Shown: positions 41,051-50,008 of the stretch, in pieces
Numbering within the stretch: the first letter of the stretch is position 1
Layout of the letters: every line of letters begins with the position of its first letter
Source: Streptomyces candidus
Lineage (GTDB): Bacteria; Actinomycetota; Actinomycetes; Streptomycetales; Streptomycetaceae
Assembly (NCBI RefSeq): GCF_014207445.1
Contig: NZ_JACHEM010000013.1
Span: 62,001-126,000 of the forward strand
DNA length: 64,000 nt
Direction: 5' to 3'
Program-made: the position numbers and the translations under genes
The notes under the pieces: model-generated
Told to the model about the DNA's origin: nothing
Databases searched by the model: none
Seen by the model: only the letters and a program-made list of their open reading frames with translations

Positions 41051-44000
41051 CTAACGCTCCTGCTGGTGAGTGGGGTCAACGGTGCGGAAGCTGCCAGTGG
41101 TTCCGTTGGAACCGGCCTGGCGGCCCTGCTGGATTCCCCGACGAAGATTGGTCAGCCGGCCGCGTACGTCGTCGGGCGCACGGGAGACCTGCGGACCTGT
41201 CTGGTGGTTCTGTTCCTGCGCGGTGCCCGGGACCAGGTTGGCCTTCGGGACACGACGCGGAAGTCCTGAGGTGGTGACACCGCCGGCGGCGGGCTTGCGG
41301 ACCCGCTCGGCCTGCCGGACGAGTTCGTCGTTCGGCGAGGGCCGCCAGCTGACCTCGCCGGCCGGCTCCCGTTCGGGAGCGCCGGTGGGCTGCTGCGGCA
41401 CGGCGGGGGACTGCGCCCGCGCCTGGGCCTGCTGGGGCTGACCCGGCTGGCCCTGCTCGCCGTGGAACCAGTTCGATTCCAGCGTGTCGAAGAGCGGCGT
41501 ACGGCCGTCCCCCGGACCCGCGGCCGGCGGCAGGTCGGGGTGGTGCGGAGACCGGCCGTCCTGCGGCTGACGCTGCTGCGGAGCGGACTGGGCGGACCGG
41601 CCGGGCTGCGCGGGCGGCACCGGGAGGCTCGCGACGGGACGCGGCGCGTTCGGCGCCTGCGGCACCCCGGCGGGCGGGGCCGGCAGGGGGCCGTCGAGCT
41701 CGGAGAGCCCGTACTGGCCTGCCTGCGGCTGCGCCGGGAACTGACCCGTCCGGTGCTGACCCGTGTCGTACGGGTCCACCCGGTGCCGGCCGGCGTCGTA
41801 CGGGTCCAGCTGGTGCTGGCCCGTGCTGCTGCCGTCCTGCGAGCCGCGCACGTCGGGACGCTCGAACTGTCCGGTGGACGCGGGGTCCTGCCCGCCGCGC
41901 CGGCTGTCCTCGGGGGCCTGCGGCTGCGGGGCCTGCGGGAACTGCCCCGTCGACGCCGGGTCCTGGTAGCCGCCGCGCGACGGCGGGAACTGGGCCTGGG
42001 GGAGCTGGTCCTGCGGGAACTGAGGCTGCGGGAACTGACCGGTGGCCGACGGGTCCTGCGGTCCGCGGGCGTCGGCCTGCGGGAACCGGCCGGTGCTGCC
42101 CGCACCCTGCGGTCCGCGTACGTCGGCGCGCTCGAACTGGCCGGTGGCCGACGGGTCCTGCCGTACGTCGGGACGCTCGTACTGTCCGGTCGTCGAAGCC
42201 TGGCCGGGGGGCGGCCCGTTGAAGTCCGGGCGGTCGAACTGCGCGGTGGCGCCGGGACCCTGACGGTCCTCGGTCTCCTCGTGGCCGCGCGGCACGTCCG
42301 GGTTCTGCGGCCGGGCGCCCCAGCTGGCGGCCTGGGCCTGCTGCGGGGGACGGAGGGCCTGCGGTGCGGGCTGCGGGGCCGCCGGGTTGCCGCCGGGCAG
42401 CTCCGCACGCGGACCGCCGGCCCGGGGGAGCGGCGCCGGGCCGCCGTGCTGGTCCTGCGGCGCGGTCTGCCGTACGTCCTCGCGCCCGCCGCGGCCACCG
42501 CCGAAGGCGCCGGCGAGACCGCCGCCGCCCCGCTTCGGGGGACCGGCCGGAGCCGGGTTCGCGGCGAGACCGGCGCCGGGCGTACGGCCGGGCAGCGCGG
42601 TCCGCGCACCCGAGCCCGCGCCCACCTGATGGCGGGACGGCTCGGAGCCGAGCGCACCCTGGCCGGCCTGCGGCCCGCCCGGACGGCTGCCGGGACCGCC
42701 GCCCGCGCCGGGGCCGCCGGGCAGCCCGGCACGCGCGCCGGGGCCGGCCGGCATCTGCGGCGCGCCGCCCTGACCGCCGGGGCCACCGGGCTTGCCGGGA
42801 AGCTTCTTGCCGCCCTGGGCGACATCGACCGGCAGCATGACCAGCGCGGTCGTACCGCCGGAGTCCGACGGGCGGAGCTGGATGCGGATGCCGTGTCGCA
42901 GGGACAGCCGGCCGACCACGAACAGACCCATGCGGCGGGAGACCGAGACGTCCACCGTCGGGGGAGCGGCGAGCCGCTCGTTGATCGCGGAGAGGTCCTC
43001 GGGGGAGAGGCCGATGCCGGTGTCGTGGATCTCGACGAGCACCCGCCCGTCGGGCAGCGCGTGACCGGTGACGCGCACCTTGGTCTGCGGCGAGGAGAAC
43101 GACGTCGCGTTCTCCAGCAGCTCGGCGAGCAGGTGCACGAGGTCGTTGACGACGCGGCCGGCGACCTCGGTCGAGGGCACTGAGGAGAGCTCGATGCGCT
43201 CGTACTGCTCCACCTCGGAGGCGGCGGCGCGGAGCACGTCGACCAGCGGCACGGGCCGGGTCCAGCGCCGGCCCGGCTCCTCGCCCGCGAGGACGAGGAG
43301 GTTCTCGCCGTTCCGGCGCATACGGGTCGCGAGGTGGTCGAGCTTGAAGAGGGAGGAGAGCTGGTCCGGGTCGGCCTCGCGGGACTCCAGTTCGGAGATG
43401 AGCGAGAGCTGACGCTGGATGAGGCCCTGCGAACGCCGCGAGAGGTTGGTGAACATCGCGTTGACGTTGCCTCGCAGCAACGCCTGCTCGGCGGCGAGTC
43501 GTACGGCCTCGCGGTGCACGTCGTCGAACGCGGAGGCCACGCGGCCGATCTCGTCCCGGCTGTGCACGCCGACGGACTCCACGGAGGTGTCCACGTCCTG
43601 CGGGTCGGACTCGGAGAGCGCCTTGACGAGTTCGGGCAGCCGTTCCTGGGCGACCCGGGTCGCGGTGTCCTGGAGGCGGCGCAGCGAACGGATCATGGAG
43701 CGGGCCACCACGAAGGCGCCCACGAGCGAGACGCCGAGCACGAGGAGGATGACCGCACCGGAGATGATCGTGGAGCGCTCGGAGTCCGCCTGGAGCTCGC
43801 GTGCCTTCTGCTCCATGTCGTTGAGCAGCGTGGCCTCGATGCGCTTCATCACCTCGATCTCCATGCTGGCCTGGTCGTTCCAGTCCTGGTACGACCGCTT
43901 GGGGGCCGCCTTCATGGCGCCTTCGGTCGACAGGACGAGGCTCGCGTACTCTTCGGCGCGCTTGGAGTCGGGGTTGGAGTTCTTCAGGACGTCCAGCAGG

Positions 44001-45052
44001 GGCAAGGACGCGTCGCCGTAGATCCGGCGGAACGTTTCGAGCGCCGCCGCCTCGTTCAGCAGGGCGGTGTGACCGGAGAGCCGGTCGCTCTCCACGAGAC
44101 GGGTCTCGGAGTCGGGGCCCTCGGGCGTGGCGGGCAGCGCCGCGGCGATGGTGGCGCGCTGCACCGAGGCGTATTCCTTGGCCGAGGAGAACGCGGCCAG
44201 GGCACGGGTACGGGTGATCATCTCCGGGCTGGAGGTGGCCTGCGCCATGTCCTGGGAGAGGCTCAGCAGAGCGGTGATCATCCCGCTGTAGGCGCTGACC
44301 GTCTGCGAGTTGCCCGCGCCCGCGCCGTTCTGGAAGGCGTCGGCGCGGACCTCCTGAAGGGAGTTCAGCCGGACCGAGATCTCGCGGAGGCTGCCTCGGA
44401 TGCTGTTGAGGGCCTGGTCCGACTCGTCGCCCGCCGCGACTTCCTTGGTCCCGCGCAGGAACGCGGCCCGCACGCGGTCGGTCTTGTCGGTCTCGGCCTT
44501 GACGACCGGAGCCGTGCGGGGCGTGCCGTTGGCGAGCGGCCCCGCGGTCTTGTCCCGCTCGTTCTGCAGTGCCGCGGCGAGGTCGGTCGCCTGGCGCGTC
44601 ATGTCGGTCAGCAGCTGCATGTGCTCCAGCTGCTGCATGTCGTTGAGGGACTCGTTGATGCGGAGCGCGCCGAGCGAGGTCGCCGCGACCACGGGGAGGG
44701 CCAGCAGCGAGACGAGGCGGGTGCTGATGCTCCAGTTGCGCAGGGATATTCGGGTGCCCGCGCTGATCGGCTTGGGAGCCTTGGCGGCCTTCGGCTTGGC
44801 GCCGCCGGCCGCGCTCGCGGACTCCCGGCCGCCACCGCCACCGAAGGCGTTGCCGCCGCCGAACGCACCGGCGCCGCGGTCACCGCCCGCGCCGCCGGGC
44901 TGGGCAGCACGGGGCGCCCCGCCGGCCTGCGCCGGGTCCCTGTCCTGGGGGGTCCGGGCGTGCTGGGGCTGGGGCGATGAGCCACGGTCGGTCCCGCCGC
45001 GCGGCTCCTGCTCCGCCGCAGCGCTGCCATCCCTCTTGAAACGTCCCTGCAC
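41051..45052 (-). CDS. cvnA: Conservon sensor histidine-kinase-like CvnA (distal conservon)
   Basis: The 1333-residue protein has a Gly/Ala-rich cytoplasmic head (about 120 residues), TM1 (LVSLLALPVVAATSLGALR), a NIT-type sensor domain, TM2 (AVILLVLGVSLVGAFVVA), HAMP and an ATPase domain (LLAELLENATSFSSPQTKV, DTGIGLSPEDL, MGLFVVGRLSLRHGI). A disordered tail of about 500 residues contains many degenerate TGQF-type repeats. GTG 45052 is chosen because AGAGGTTG precedes it exactly as in the other cvnA. A longer frame upstream lacks support. By synteny this would be cvnA1. Confidence 0.9.
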   Translation of the reverse strand: MQGRFKRDGSAAAEQEPRGGTDRGSSPQPQHARTPQDRDPAQAGGAPRAAQPGGAGGDRGAGAFGGGNAFGGGGGRESASAAGGAKPKAAKAPKPISAGTRISLRNWSISTRLVSLLALPVVAATSLGALRINESLNDMQQLEHMQLLTDMTRQATDLAAALQNERDKTAGPLANGTPRTAPVVKAETDKTDRVRAAFLRGTKEVAAGDESDQALNSIRGSLREISVRLNSLQEVRADAFQNGAGAGNSQTVSAYSGMITALLSLSQDMAQATSSPEMITRTRALAAFSSAKEYASVQRATIAAALPATPEGPDSETRLVESDRLSGHTALLNEAAALETFRRIYGDASLPLLDVLKNSNPDSKRAEEYASLVLSTEGAMKAAPKRSYQDWNDQASMEIEVMKRIEATLLNDMEQKARELQADSERSTIISGAVILLVLGVSLVGAFVVARSMIRSLRRLQDTATRVAQERLPELVKALSESDPQDVDTSVESVGVHSRDEIGRVASAFDDVHREAVRLAAEQALLRGNVNAMFTNLSRRSQGLIQRQLSLISELESREADPDQLSSLFKLDHLATRMRRNGENLLVLAGEEPGRRWTRPVPLVDVLRAAASEVEQYERIELSSVPSTEVAGRVVNDLVHLLAELLENATSFSSPQTKVRVTGHALPDGRVLVEIHDTGIGLSPEDLSAINERLAAPPTVDVSVSRRMGLFVVGRLSLRHGIRIQLRPSDSGGTTALVMLPVDVAQGGKKLPGKPGGPGGQGGAPQMPAGPGARAGLPGGPGAGGGPGSRPGGPQAGQGALGSEPSRHQVGAGSGARTALPGRTPGAGLAANPAPAGPPKRGGGGLAGAFGGGRGGREDVRQTAPQDQHGGPAPLPRAGGPRAELPGGNPAAPQPAPQALRPPQQAQAASWGARPQNPDVPRGHEETEDRQGPGATAQFDRPDFNGPPPGQASTTGQYERPDVRQDPSATGQFERADVRGPQGAGSTGRFPQADARGPQDPSATGQFPQPQFPQDQLPQAQFPPSRGGYQDPASTGQFPQAPQPQAPEDSRRGGQDPASTGQFERPDVRGSQDGSSTGQHQLDPYDAGRHRVDPYDTGQHRTGQFPAQPQAGQYGLSELDGPLPAPPAGVPQAPNAPRPVASLPVPPAQPGRSAQSAPQQRQPQDGRSPHHPDLPPAAGPGDGRTPLFDTLESNWFHGEQGQPGQPQQAQARAQSPAVPQQPTGAPEREPAGEVSWRPSPNDELVRQAERVRKPAAGGVTTSGLPRRVPKANLVPGTAQEQNHQTGPQVSRAPDDVRGRLTNLRRGIQQGRQAGSNGTTGSFRTVDPTHQQER

Positions 45053-45566
45053 TAGCGTCGCAACCTCTGGACCAGGCGTTCCGCCGCAGAGCGGCCGAAC
45101 GGTGTCGAGTCGTGGGGTACCGGATCGTCCCCATTGGGTGGTCGTGAGTGACCGCGGTCCGGGGAATTCCAGCACAGTGCCGGATCTCCAACAAGGCCCG
45201 TGGTTCGCGGCACGACCAGCGTGACGCATTGTGTCGACCGAGTCACCAGACGTAGAGCCCTTTCCGGTATCAAACGGTCAATAACTGACGAGTCACTTAG
45301 GGGTGGGGGGTGCCCCGGTCGCGCCCCACACGGGATGATCGGGAGCGGAATGGTGCCTTCAGGCATGCAATGTCCGTTTCCCCCCACAAGATCAAGAGCA
45401 CCAAATGCGGCATTTGCCCAACATCCCGTGAGCAAACTCACACGAAGATCCCCGCACATTCCCGGCTTTGGCCGGGAAGTGGATGTTTAGCCTGACGCTT
45501 TACAGGGATTGCGAATCCGACCACCGGCGCCCGCCCGGCGCCCTTACGACAAGGCGCGACCTGCAC
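45053..45566. promoter_or_regulatory. Long intergenic region upstream of the distal conservon
   Basis: This stretch of about 510 bases separates the minus-strand conservon from the plus-strand small gene. The part from about 45260 to 45480 is noticeably A/T-richer than the genome average. On the minus strand TTATTGACCGTTTGATACC (around 45272-45290) contains a TTGACC that could be a -35. I see no convincing gene in it. Confidence 0.35.
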
Positions 45567-45785
45567 ATGACGACGAAGACGGCGAAGAAGTCGGCCCCTG
45601 CGCTCCGCAACCTGGCCAACCCGCAGCGCACGACGCTCGCCCACCTGGACTCCTCGGCGACCCCCAAGACGGCCGCCCTGCCCCAGTACGCCCAGGAACT
45701 GCCCACCGTCACCGCGAACGCCCGCCGCACCGTCCTGATGGTCGCCCCGGAGGCCCAGCAGCTTCCCGAGGCCGCCCCCGCGTAA
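45567..45785 (+). CDS. Small hypothetical protein between conservon and FAH-family gene
   Basis: The 72-residue protein starts with basic MTTKTAKKSAPALRNL and continues with LAHLDSSATPKTAALPQYAQ and ARRTVLMVAPEAQQLPEAAPA. Third codon positions are almost all G or C, so it is very likely coding. It has no signal peptide, membrane segment or cysteine. AAGGCG lies 11 bases before the ATG. I do not recognise the family; overlapping minus-strand frames are poorer. Confidence 0.65.
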   Translation: MTTKTAKKSAPALRNLANPQRTTLAHLDSSATPKTAALPQYAQELPTVTANARRTVLMVAPEAQQLPEAAPA

Positions 45786-45905
45786 CCCGCCCCACGCGCC
45801 GTGCGCCGCGGCCCCGCTCAGCGAACGGGGCGAAGCCGCCACCCCCACCCGCGTTAGCCTGGAGCGTCAGACTTCCGCCAGCTCAGTGAGGGGCACAGGC
45901 ACACC

Positions 45906-46691
45906 GTGCGCATCGCCAGATTCTCCATCGACGGCAACGTCGCCTTCGGCGCGGTCGAGGGCGACGGAACCGTTGACTCCGGTGACCTCGTCCTCGACAT
46001 CATCAAGGGCATTCCGTACGCCGACTTCGAGCTGTCCGGCGTCAAGGTCCCCCTCAGCAAGGTGCGCCTTCTGCCGCCCGTGCTGCCCAGCAAGGTCGTG
46101 GGCATCGGCCGCAACTACGCGGAGCACGCGGCGGAACTCGGCAATGAGGTGCCGGACCTCCCCCTCGCCTTCTTCAAGCCGTCCACCTCAGTGATCGGCC
46201 CCGGCGACTCCATCGCGTACCCCTCCTTCTCCTCCGAACTGCACCACGAGGCCGAACTGGCCGTGGTCATCGGCCGCATGTGCCGCGAGGTCCCCGCGGA
46301 CCGCGTCAAGGACGTGATCTTCGGTTACACCGCGGCCAACGACGTCACCGCCCGTGACGTCCAGCAGCGCGAGAAGCAGTGGGCCCGCGCCAAGGGCTTC
46401 GACACCTCCTGCCCGCTCGGCCCCTGGGTGGAGACGGACCTCGACCCCGCCGACCTCACCATCCAGTGCACGGTCAACGGAGAACAGCGCCAGCTCGGCC
46501 GCACCAGCGACATGATCCGCTCGGTCGGCGACCTGATCTCGCACCTCTCCGAAGCGATGACCCTCCTCCCCGGGGACGTCATCCTCACCGGCACCCCCGC
46601 GGGTGTCGGACCCCTGAACGTCGGCGACGAGGTCGCCGTCACCATCGAAGGCATCGGCACTCTCACCAACAAGGTGATCAAGCGTGGCTAA
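45906..46691 (+). CDS. Fumarylacetoacetate hydrolase (FAH) family protein
   Basis: The 261-residue protein has the FAH fold signatures: GIGRNYAEHAAELGNEVP, LAFFKPSTSVIGPGDSI, ELHHEAELAVVIGR (metal-binding Glu pair), GYTAANDVTARDVQ, and the C-terminal LLPGDVILTGTPAGVGPLNVGDEV. The family cleaves C-C bonds or acts as acylpyruvase or oxaloacetate decarboxylase, so the substrate is open. The GTG follows GTGAGGGGCAC. It overlaps gltX by eight bases, so the two genes are co-translated. Confidence 0.88.
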   Translation: MRIARFSIDGNVAFGAVEGDGTVDSGDLVLDIIKGIPYADFELSGVKVPLSKVRLLPPVLPSKVVGIGRNYAEHAAELGNEVPDLPLAFFKPSTSVIGPGDSIAYPSFSSELHHEAELAVVIGRMCREVPADRVKDVIFGYTAANDVTARDVQQREKQWARAKGFDTSCPLGPWVETDLDPADLTIQCTVNGEQRQLGRTSDMIRSVGDLISHLSEAMTLLPGDVILTGTPAGVGPLNVGDEVAVTIEGIGTLTNKVIKRG

Positions 46692-48168
46692 CACCCCCTC
46701 GTCCCCCGTCCGCGTACGGTTCTGCCCCTCCCCGACGGGCAACCCGCACGTGGGCCTCGTCCGTACCGCCCTCTTCAACTGGGCCTACGCCCGGCACACC
46801 GGCGGCACCATGGTCTTCCGCATCGAGGACACCGACGCCGCGCGCGACTCCGAGGAGAGCTACCAGCAGCTCCTGGACTCGATGCGCTGGCTCGGCCTCG
46901 ACTGGGACGAGGGTCCGGAGGTCGGCGGCCCGCACGCGCCGTACCGCCAGTCCGAGCGCATGGACCTCTACAAGGACGTCGCCGAGAAGCTGCTGGCGGC
47001 CGGTCACGCCTACCACTGCTACTGCTCCACCGAGGAGCTGGACGCCCGCCGCGACGCCGCCCGCGCCGCCGGCAAGCCGTCCGGCTACGACGGGCACTGC
47101 CGCGACCTCACCGGTGAGCAGAAGGAGGCGTACGAGGCCGAGGGCCGCCCCGCGATCGTCCGCTTCCGGATGCCCGACGAGGCCATCACCTTCACGGACC
47201 TGGTCCGCGGCGAGATCACCGTCCAGCCCGAGAACGTCCCGGACTACGGCATCGTGCGGGCCAACGGCGCCCCGCTCTACACGCTCGTCAACCCGGTCGA
47301 CGACGCGCTGATGGCGATCACCCACGTGCTGCGCGGCGAGGACCTGCTCTCCTCCACCCCGCGCCAGATCGCTCTCTACCGGGCGCTGATCTCCCTCGGC
47401 ATCGCCAAGGAGATCCCCGCCTTCGGCCACCTCCCGTACGTCATGGGCGAGGGCAACAAGAAGCTCTCCAAGCGCGACCCGCAGGCGTCCCTCAACGTCT
47501 ACCGCGAGCGCGGCTTCCTCCCCGAGGGCCTGCTGAACTACCTGTCCCTGCTCGGCTGGTCCTTCTCCGCCGACCAGGACATCTTCACGGTCCCCGAGCT
47601 GATCGAGAAGTTCGACGTCGCCGACGTCAACGCCAACCCGGCGCGCTTCGACCTCAAGAAGGCCGAGTCGATCAACGCGGACCACATCCGCCTCCTCGAC
47701 CCCAAGGCCTTCGCCGACGCCTGCGAGCCCTGGCTGACGGCGCCGCACGCCAACTGGGCCCCCGAGGACTTCGACCGCGCCGCCTGGGAGGCCATCGCCC
47801 CGCACGCCCAGACCCGCGTCACGGTGCTCTCCGACATCACCGCCAACGTGGACTTCCTGTTCCGCGCGGAGCCGGTCGAGGACGAGGCCTCCTGGGCCAA
47901 GGCCATGAAGGGCGACCCGGCCGCCCTCCTGACCAGCGCCCGCGCCACGCTGGAGGCGGCCGACTGGTCGGACCCGGAGTCCCTCAAGAACGCCGTCCTG
48001 GCCGCCGGTGAGGAGCACGGCCTCAAGCTCGGCAAGGCCCAGGCCCCGGTCCGTGTCGCCGTCACCGGCCGCACGGTCGGCCTGCCCCTCTTCGAGTCCC
48101 TCGAAATCCTGGGCAAGGACAAGACCCTGACCCGCATCGACGCGGCCCTGGCGAAGCTCGCCGGGTAG
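46684..48168 (+). CDS. gltX: Glutamyl-tRNA synthetase
   Basis: The 494-residue class I synthetase charges tRNA-Glu. In actinobacteria lacking GlnRS it also mischarges tRNA-Gln with Glu, which GatCAB then amidates. The HIGH motif appears as PSPTGNPHVGLVRTALFNW at the N-terminus and KMSKS as NKKLSKRDPQ near residue 258. HVLRGEDLLSSTPRQI is also typical. The GTG start overlaps the FAH-family gene. Genes for both of its probable substrates, tRNA-Glu and tRNA-Gln, lie 0.9 kb downstream. A hairpin closes the operon. Confidence 0.95.
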   Translation: MANTPSSPVRVRFCPSPTGNPHVGLVRTALFNWAYARHTGGTMVFRIEDTDAARDSEESYQQLLDSMRWLGLDWDEGPEVGGPHAPYRQSERMDLYKDVAEKLLAAGHAYHCYCSTEELDARRDAARAAGKPSGYDGHCRDLTGEQKEAYEAEGRPAIVRFRMPDEAITFTDLVRGEITVQPENVPDYGIVRANGAPLYTLVNPVDDALMAITHVLRGEDLLSSTPRQIALYRALISLGIAKEIPAFGHLPYVMGEGNKKLSKRDPQASLNVYRERGFLPEGLLNYLSLLGWSFSADQDIFTVPELIEKFDVADVNANPARFDLKKAESINADHIRLLDPKAFADACEPWLTAPHANWAPEDFDRAAWEAIAPHAQTRVTVLSDITANVDFLFRAEPVEDEASWAKAMKGDPAALLTSARATLEAADWSDPESLKNAVLAAGEEHGLKLGKAQAPVRVAVTGRTVGLPLFESLEILGKDKTLTRIDAALAKLAG

Positions 48169-48189
48169 GTGTGGTGCCGTGCATACGGC

Positions 48190-48221
48190 AGGGGGCGGCG
48201 ACCGCACGGTTGCCGCCCCCT
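48190..48221 (+). terminator. Hairpin terminator after gltX
   Basis: AGGGGGCGGC (48190-48199) pairs with GCCGCCCCCT (48212-48221), with further pairing ACCG/CGGT inside. It starts 22 bases after the stop and is followed by CTTGTTTCC. Confidence 0.8.
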
Positions 48222-48259
48222 CTTGTTTCCGGTCGTACGGATGCGCAAATACTGCTCCC

Positions 48260-48979
48260 ATGCCCCTTCGCGCCGTCCTCTGGGACATCGACGACACGAT
48301 CTTCGACTACGCGTCCGCCGACCGCATCGGGATGCAGCGGCACTTCGCCGCCGAGGGACTGCCGCACGGGTACGAGAGCGCGGAGCACGCCCTCGCGCGG
48401 TGGCAGGAGCTCACGCGGCTGCACTGGGGGCGCTTCGCCGCGGGGCACTCCACCTTCGAGGAACAGCGGCGCGACCGGATCCGTGACTTCCTCGGCGCGG
48501 ACATGCCCGACGCCGTCGCCGACGACTGGTTCGCCCGGCACGTGGCCCACTACGAGGCCGCCTGGGCGCTCTTCCCGGACGCGGTGCCCGTCCTGGACGC
48601 CCTCGCCGACGGCTACCGGCACGCGGTCCTCTCCAATTCGAGCATCCGCAACCAGGACCGCAAACTGCGCGTCCTCGGCGTGCGCGACCGGTTCGAGGCG
48701 GTGCTGTGCGCCGCGGAACTCGGGGTGGCCAAGCCGGCCCCCGAGGCGTTCCACGCGGCTTGCGACGCCCTCGCGCTGCCGCCCCACGAGGTGGCGTACA
48801 TCGGGGACGAGCCGGACATCGACGCCCGCGGAGCGGTCGCCGCCGGGCTGACCGGGATCTGGCTGGACCGCAGGGGGGCGGGCGGGCATCCGGAGCTGGT
48901 GAGCGTCTCCGGGCTGGCGCAGCTCCCTGACCTGCTGGCGGGCAATACCCGTTTTGGTGCCCCGGGAACCTTCGGGTAA
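48260..48979 (+). CDS. HAD-superfamily hydrolase
   Basis: This 239-residue phosphatase-like protein has all HAD motifs: I LWDIDDTIFDY (catalytic Asp pair) at residues 7-17, II VLSNSS, III Lys in ELGVAKPAPEAF, and IV YIGDEPDIDARGAVAAG. A helical cap sits between motifs I and II, as in the subfamily I phosphoglycolate phosphatase and haloacid dehalogenase types. The ATG gives a normal N-terminus right before motif I. The substrate is unknown. It lies between gltX and the tRNA genes without an obvious link. Confidence 0.87.
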   Translation: MPLRAVLWDIDDTIFDYASADRIGMQRHFAAEGLPHGYESAEHALARWQELTRLHWGRFAAGHSTFEEQRRDRIRDFLGADMPDAVADDWFARHVAHYEAAWALFPDAVPVLDALADGYRHAVLSNSSIRNQDRKLRVLGVRDRFEAVLCAAELGVAKPAPEAFHAACDALALPPHEVAYIGDEPDIDARGAVAAGLTGIWLDRRGAGGHPELVSVSGLAQLPDLLAGNTRFGAPGTFG

Positions 48980-49068
48980 TGTTCTTTCTGCGCCGCCCGA
49001 GCGGGCCGAAAGGTCCGGCCGGAAAGCGCAGACCGAACAGAGACCCCCGATCAGGGGTTGCGTTCTGG

Positions 49069-49140
49069 TGGGCTATGGTGTAATTGGCAACACTACGGTT
49101 TCTGGTACCGTCATTCTAGGTTCGAGTCCTGGTAGCCCAG
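49069..49140 (+). tRNA. tRNA-Gln (anticodon CTG)
   Basis: This 72-base cloverleaf has acceptor stem TGGGCTA / TAGCCCA with discriminator G, D-loop AATTGGCAA, anticodon loop TTCTGGT, and T-arm GGTTCGAGTCC. CCA is not encoded. It is the first of five tRNA genes in this cluster. Confidence 0.95.
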
Positions 49141-49188
49141 CTCGCGAGAGCTGTTGAAGTTCATAGAGCATGAAACAGCTCAGCTAGG

Positions 49189-49261
49189 GCCCCCGTTGTG
49201 TAGCGGCCTAGCACGCCGCCCTCTCAAGGCGGTAGCGCCGGTTCGAATCCGGTCGGGGGTA
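49189..49261 (+). tRNA. tRNA-Glu (anticodon CTC)
   Basis: This 73-base cloverleaf has acceptor GCCCCCG / CGGGGGT with discriminator A, anticodon loop CTCTCAA, and T-arm CCGGTTCGAATCCGG. CCA is not encoded. It is identical to the two later tRNA-Glu copies. Confidence 0.95.
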
Positions 49262-49324
49262 CAGATCCTTTCTTTCCGACACCTTCAGGTCGCTCCTGGA
49301 TGTATCGACGCGAGGATCGCTAGG

Positions 49325-49397
49325 GCCCCCGTTGTGTAGCGGCCTAGCACGCCGCCCTCTCAAGGCGGTAGCGCCGGTTCGAATCCGGTCGGGGGTA
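49325..49397 (+). tRNA. tRNA-Glu (anticodon CTC), second copy
   Basis: It is identical in sequence to the copy at 49189-49261, including the preceding GCTAGG. The spacers between copies are unrelated, so the repeat unit is essentially the tRNA itself. Confidence 0.95.
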
Positions 49398-49434
49398 CTG
49401 GTTGCAAACCAACTCAAAATGGTCTCAACCACCA

Positions 49435-49506
49435 TGGGCTATGGTGTAATTGGCAACACTACGGTTTCTGGTACCGTCATTCTAGGTTCGAGTCCTGGTA
49501 GCCCAG
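49435..49506 (+). tRNA. tRNA-Gln (anticodon CTG), second copy
   Basis: It is identical in sequence to the tRNA-Gln at 49069-49140, with anticodon loop TTCTGGT. Confidence 0.95.
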
Positions 49507-49567
49507 CGCATGTTGATCCCCTTGGTTCCCACGGTATTCAAGTGGACGGTCGATCTGCAGTTCACAG

Positions 49568-49640
49568 GCCCCCGTTGTGTAGCGGCCTAGCACGCCGCCC
49601 TCTCAAGGCGGTAGCGCCGGTTCGAATCCGGTCGGGGGTA
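49568..49640 (+). tRNA. tRNA-Glu (anticodon CTC), third copy
   Basis: It is identical to the two earlier tRNA-Glu genes. It is the last of the cluster and is followed after seven bases by a strong hairpin terminator. Confidence 0.95.
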
Positions 49641-49647
49641 CGTACGA

Positions 49648-49688
49648 GAAGAGGCCCTCCGCATCCCAGTGATGCGGAGGGCCTCTTC
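49648..49688 (+). terminator. Terminator of the tRNA cluster
   Basis: An 18-bp stem pairs 49648-49665 with 49671-49688 around loop CCAGT; the core is GAGGCCCTCCGCATC. It directly follows the last tRNA. In the 49689-50008 stretch that follows I see no supported gene. Confidence 0.85.
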
Positions 49689-50008
49689 GCATGTCCGCCC
49701 CCGCGGGCCGGACGGTTCCCTCGATCCCTCAGTAGGGCCGTGCAGCACCCGCGCGTACGGCGGAGCGAATGCGGGCAGAGTCCGGCCGTGCCCGCATCGA
49801 GGGGCACCGGGGCTCCGCTTCCTCGGCGGGAGGGGCGCGGTACCACGGGACGCGGACGCCGTCCGGCGGCCGCCGGACGCCACGATGCCCTGGTGGCCCG
49901 CGAGTTCGGGCACGGGCACCCGCTCACGGGACTGTCCGTACGGCGTCCCGCTGCTTCGATGCGCGACCCCTGAAAGTCTTCACCTCCGCCCACCCGAGGA
50001 GCGTTGAC

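Noticed and set aside
49069..49640. Repeated tRNA sequences as integration sites or remains of a mobile element
   Set aside because: Each copy is a full tRNA with no integrase gene and no partial 3'-end duplication nearby.
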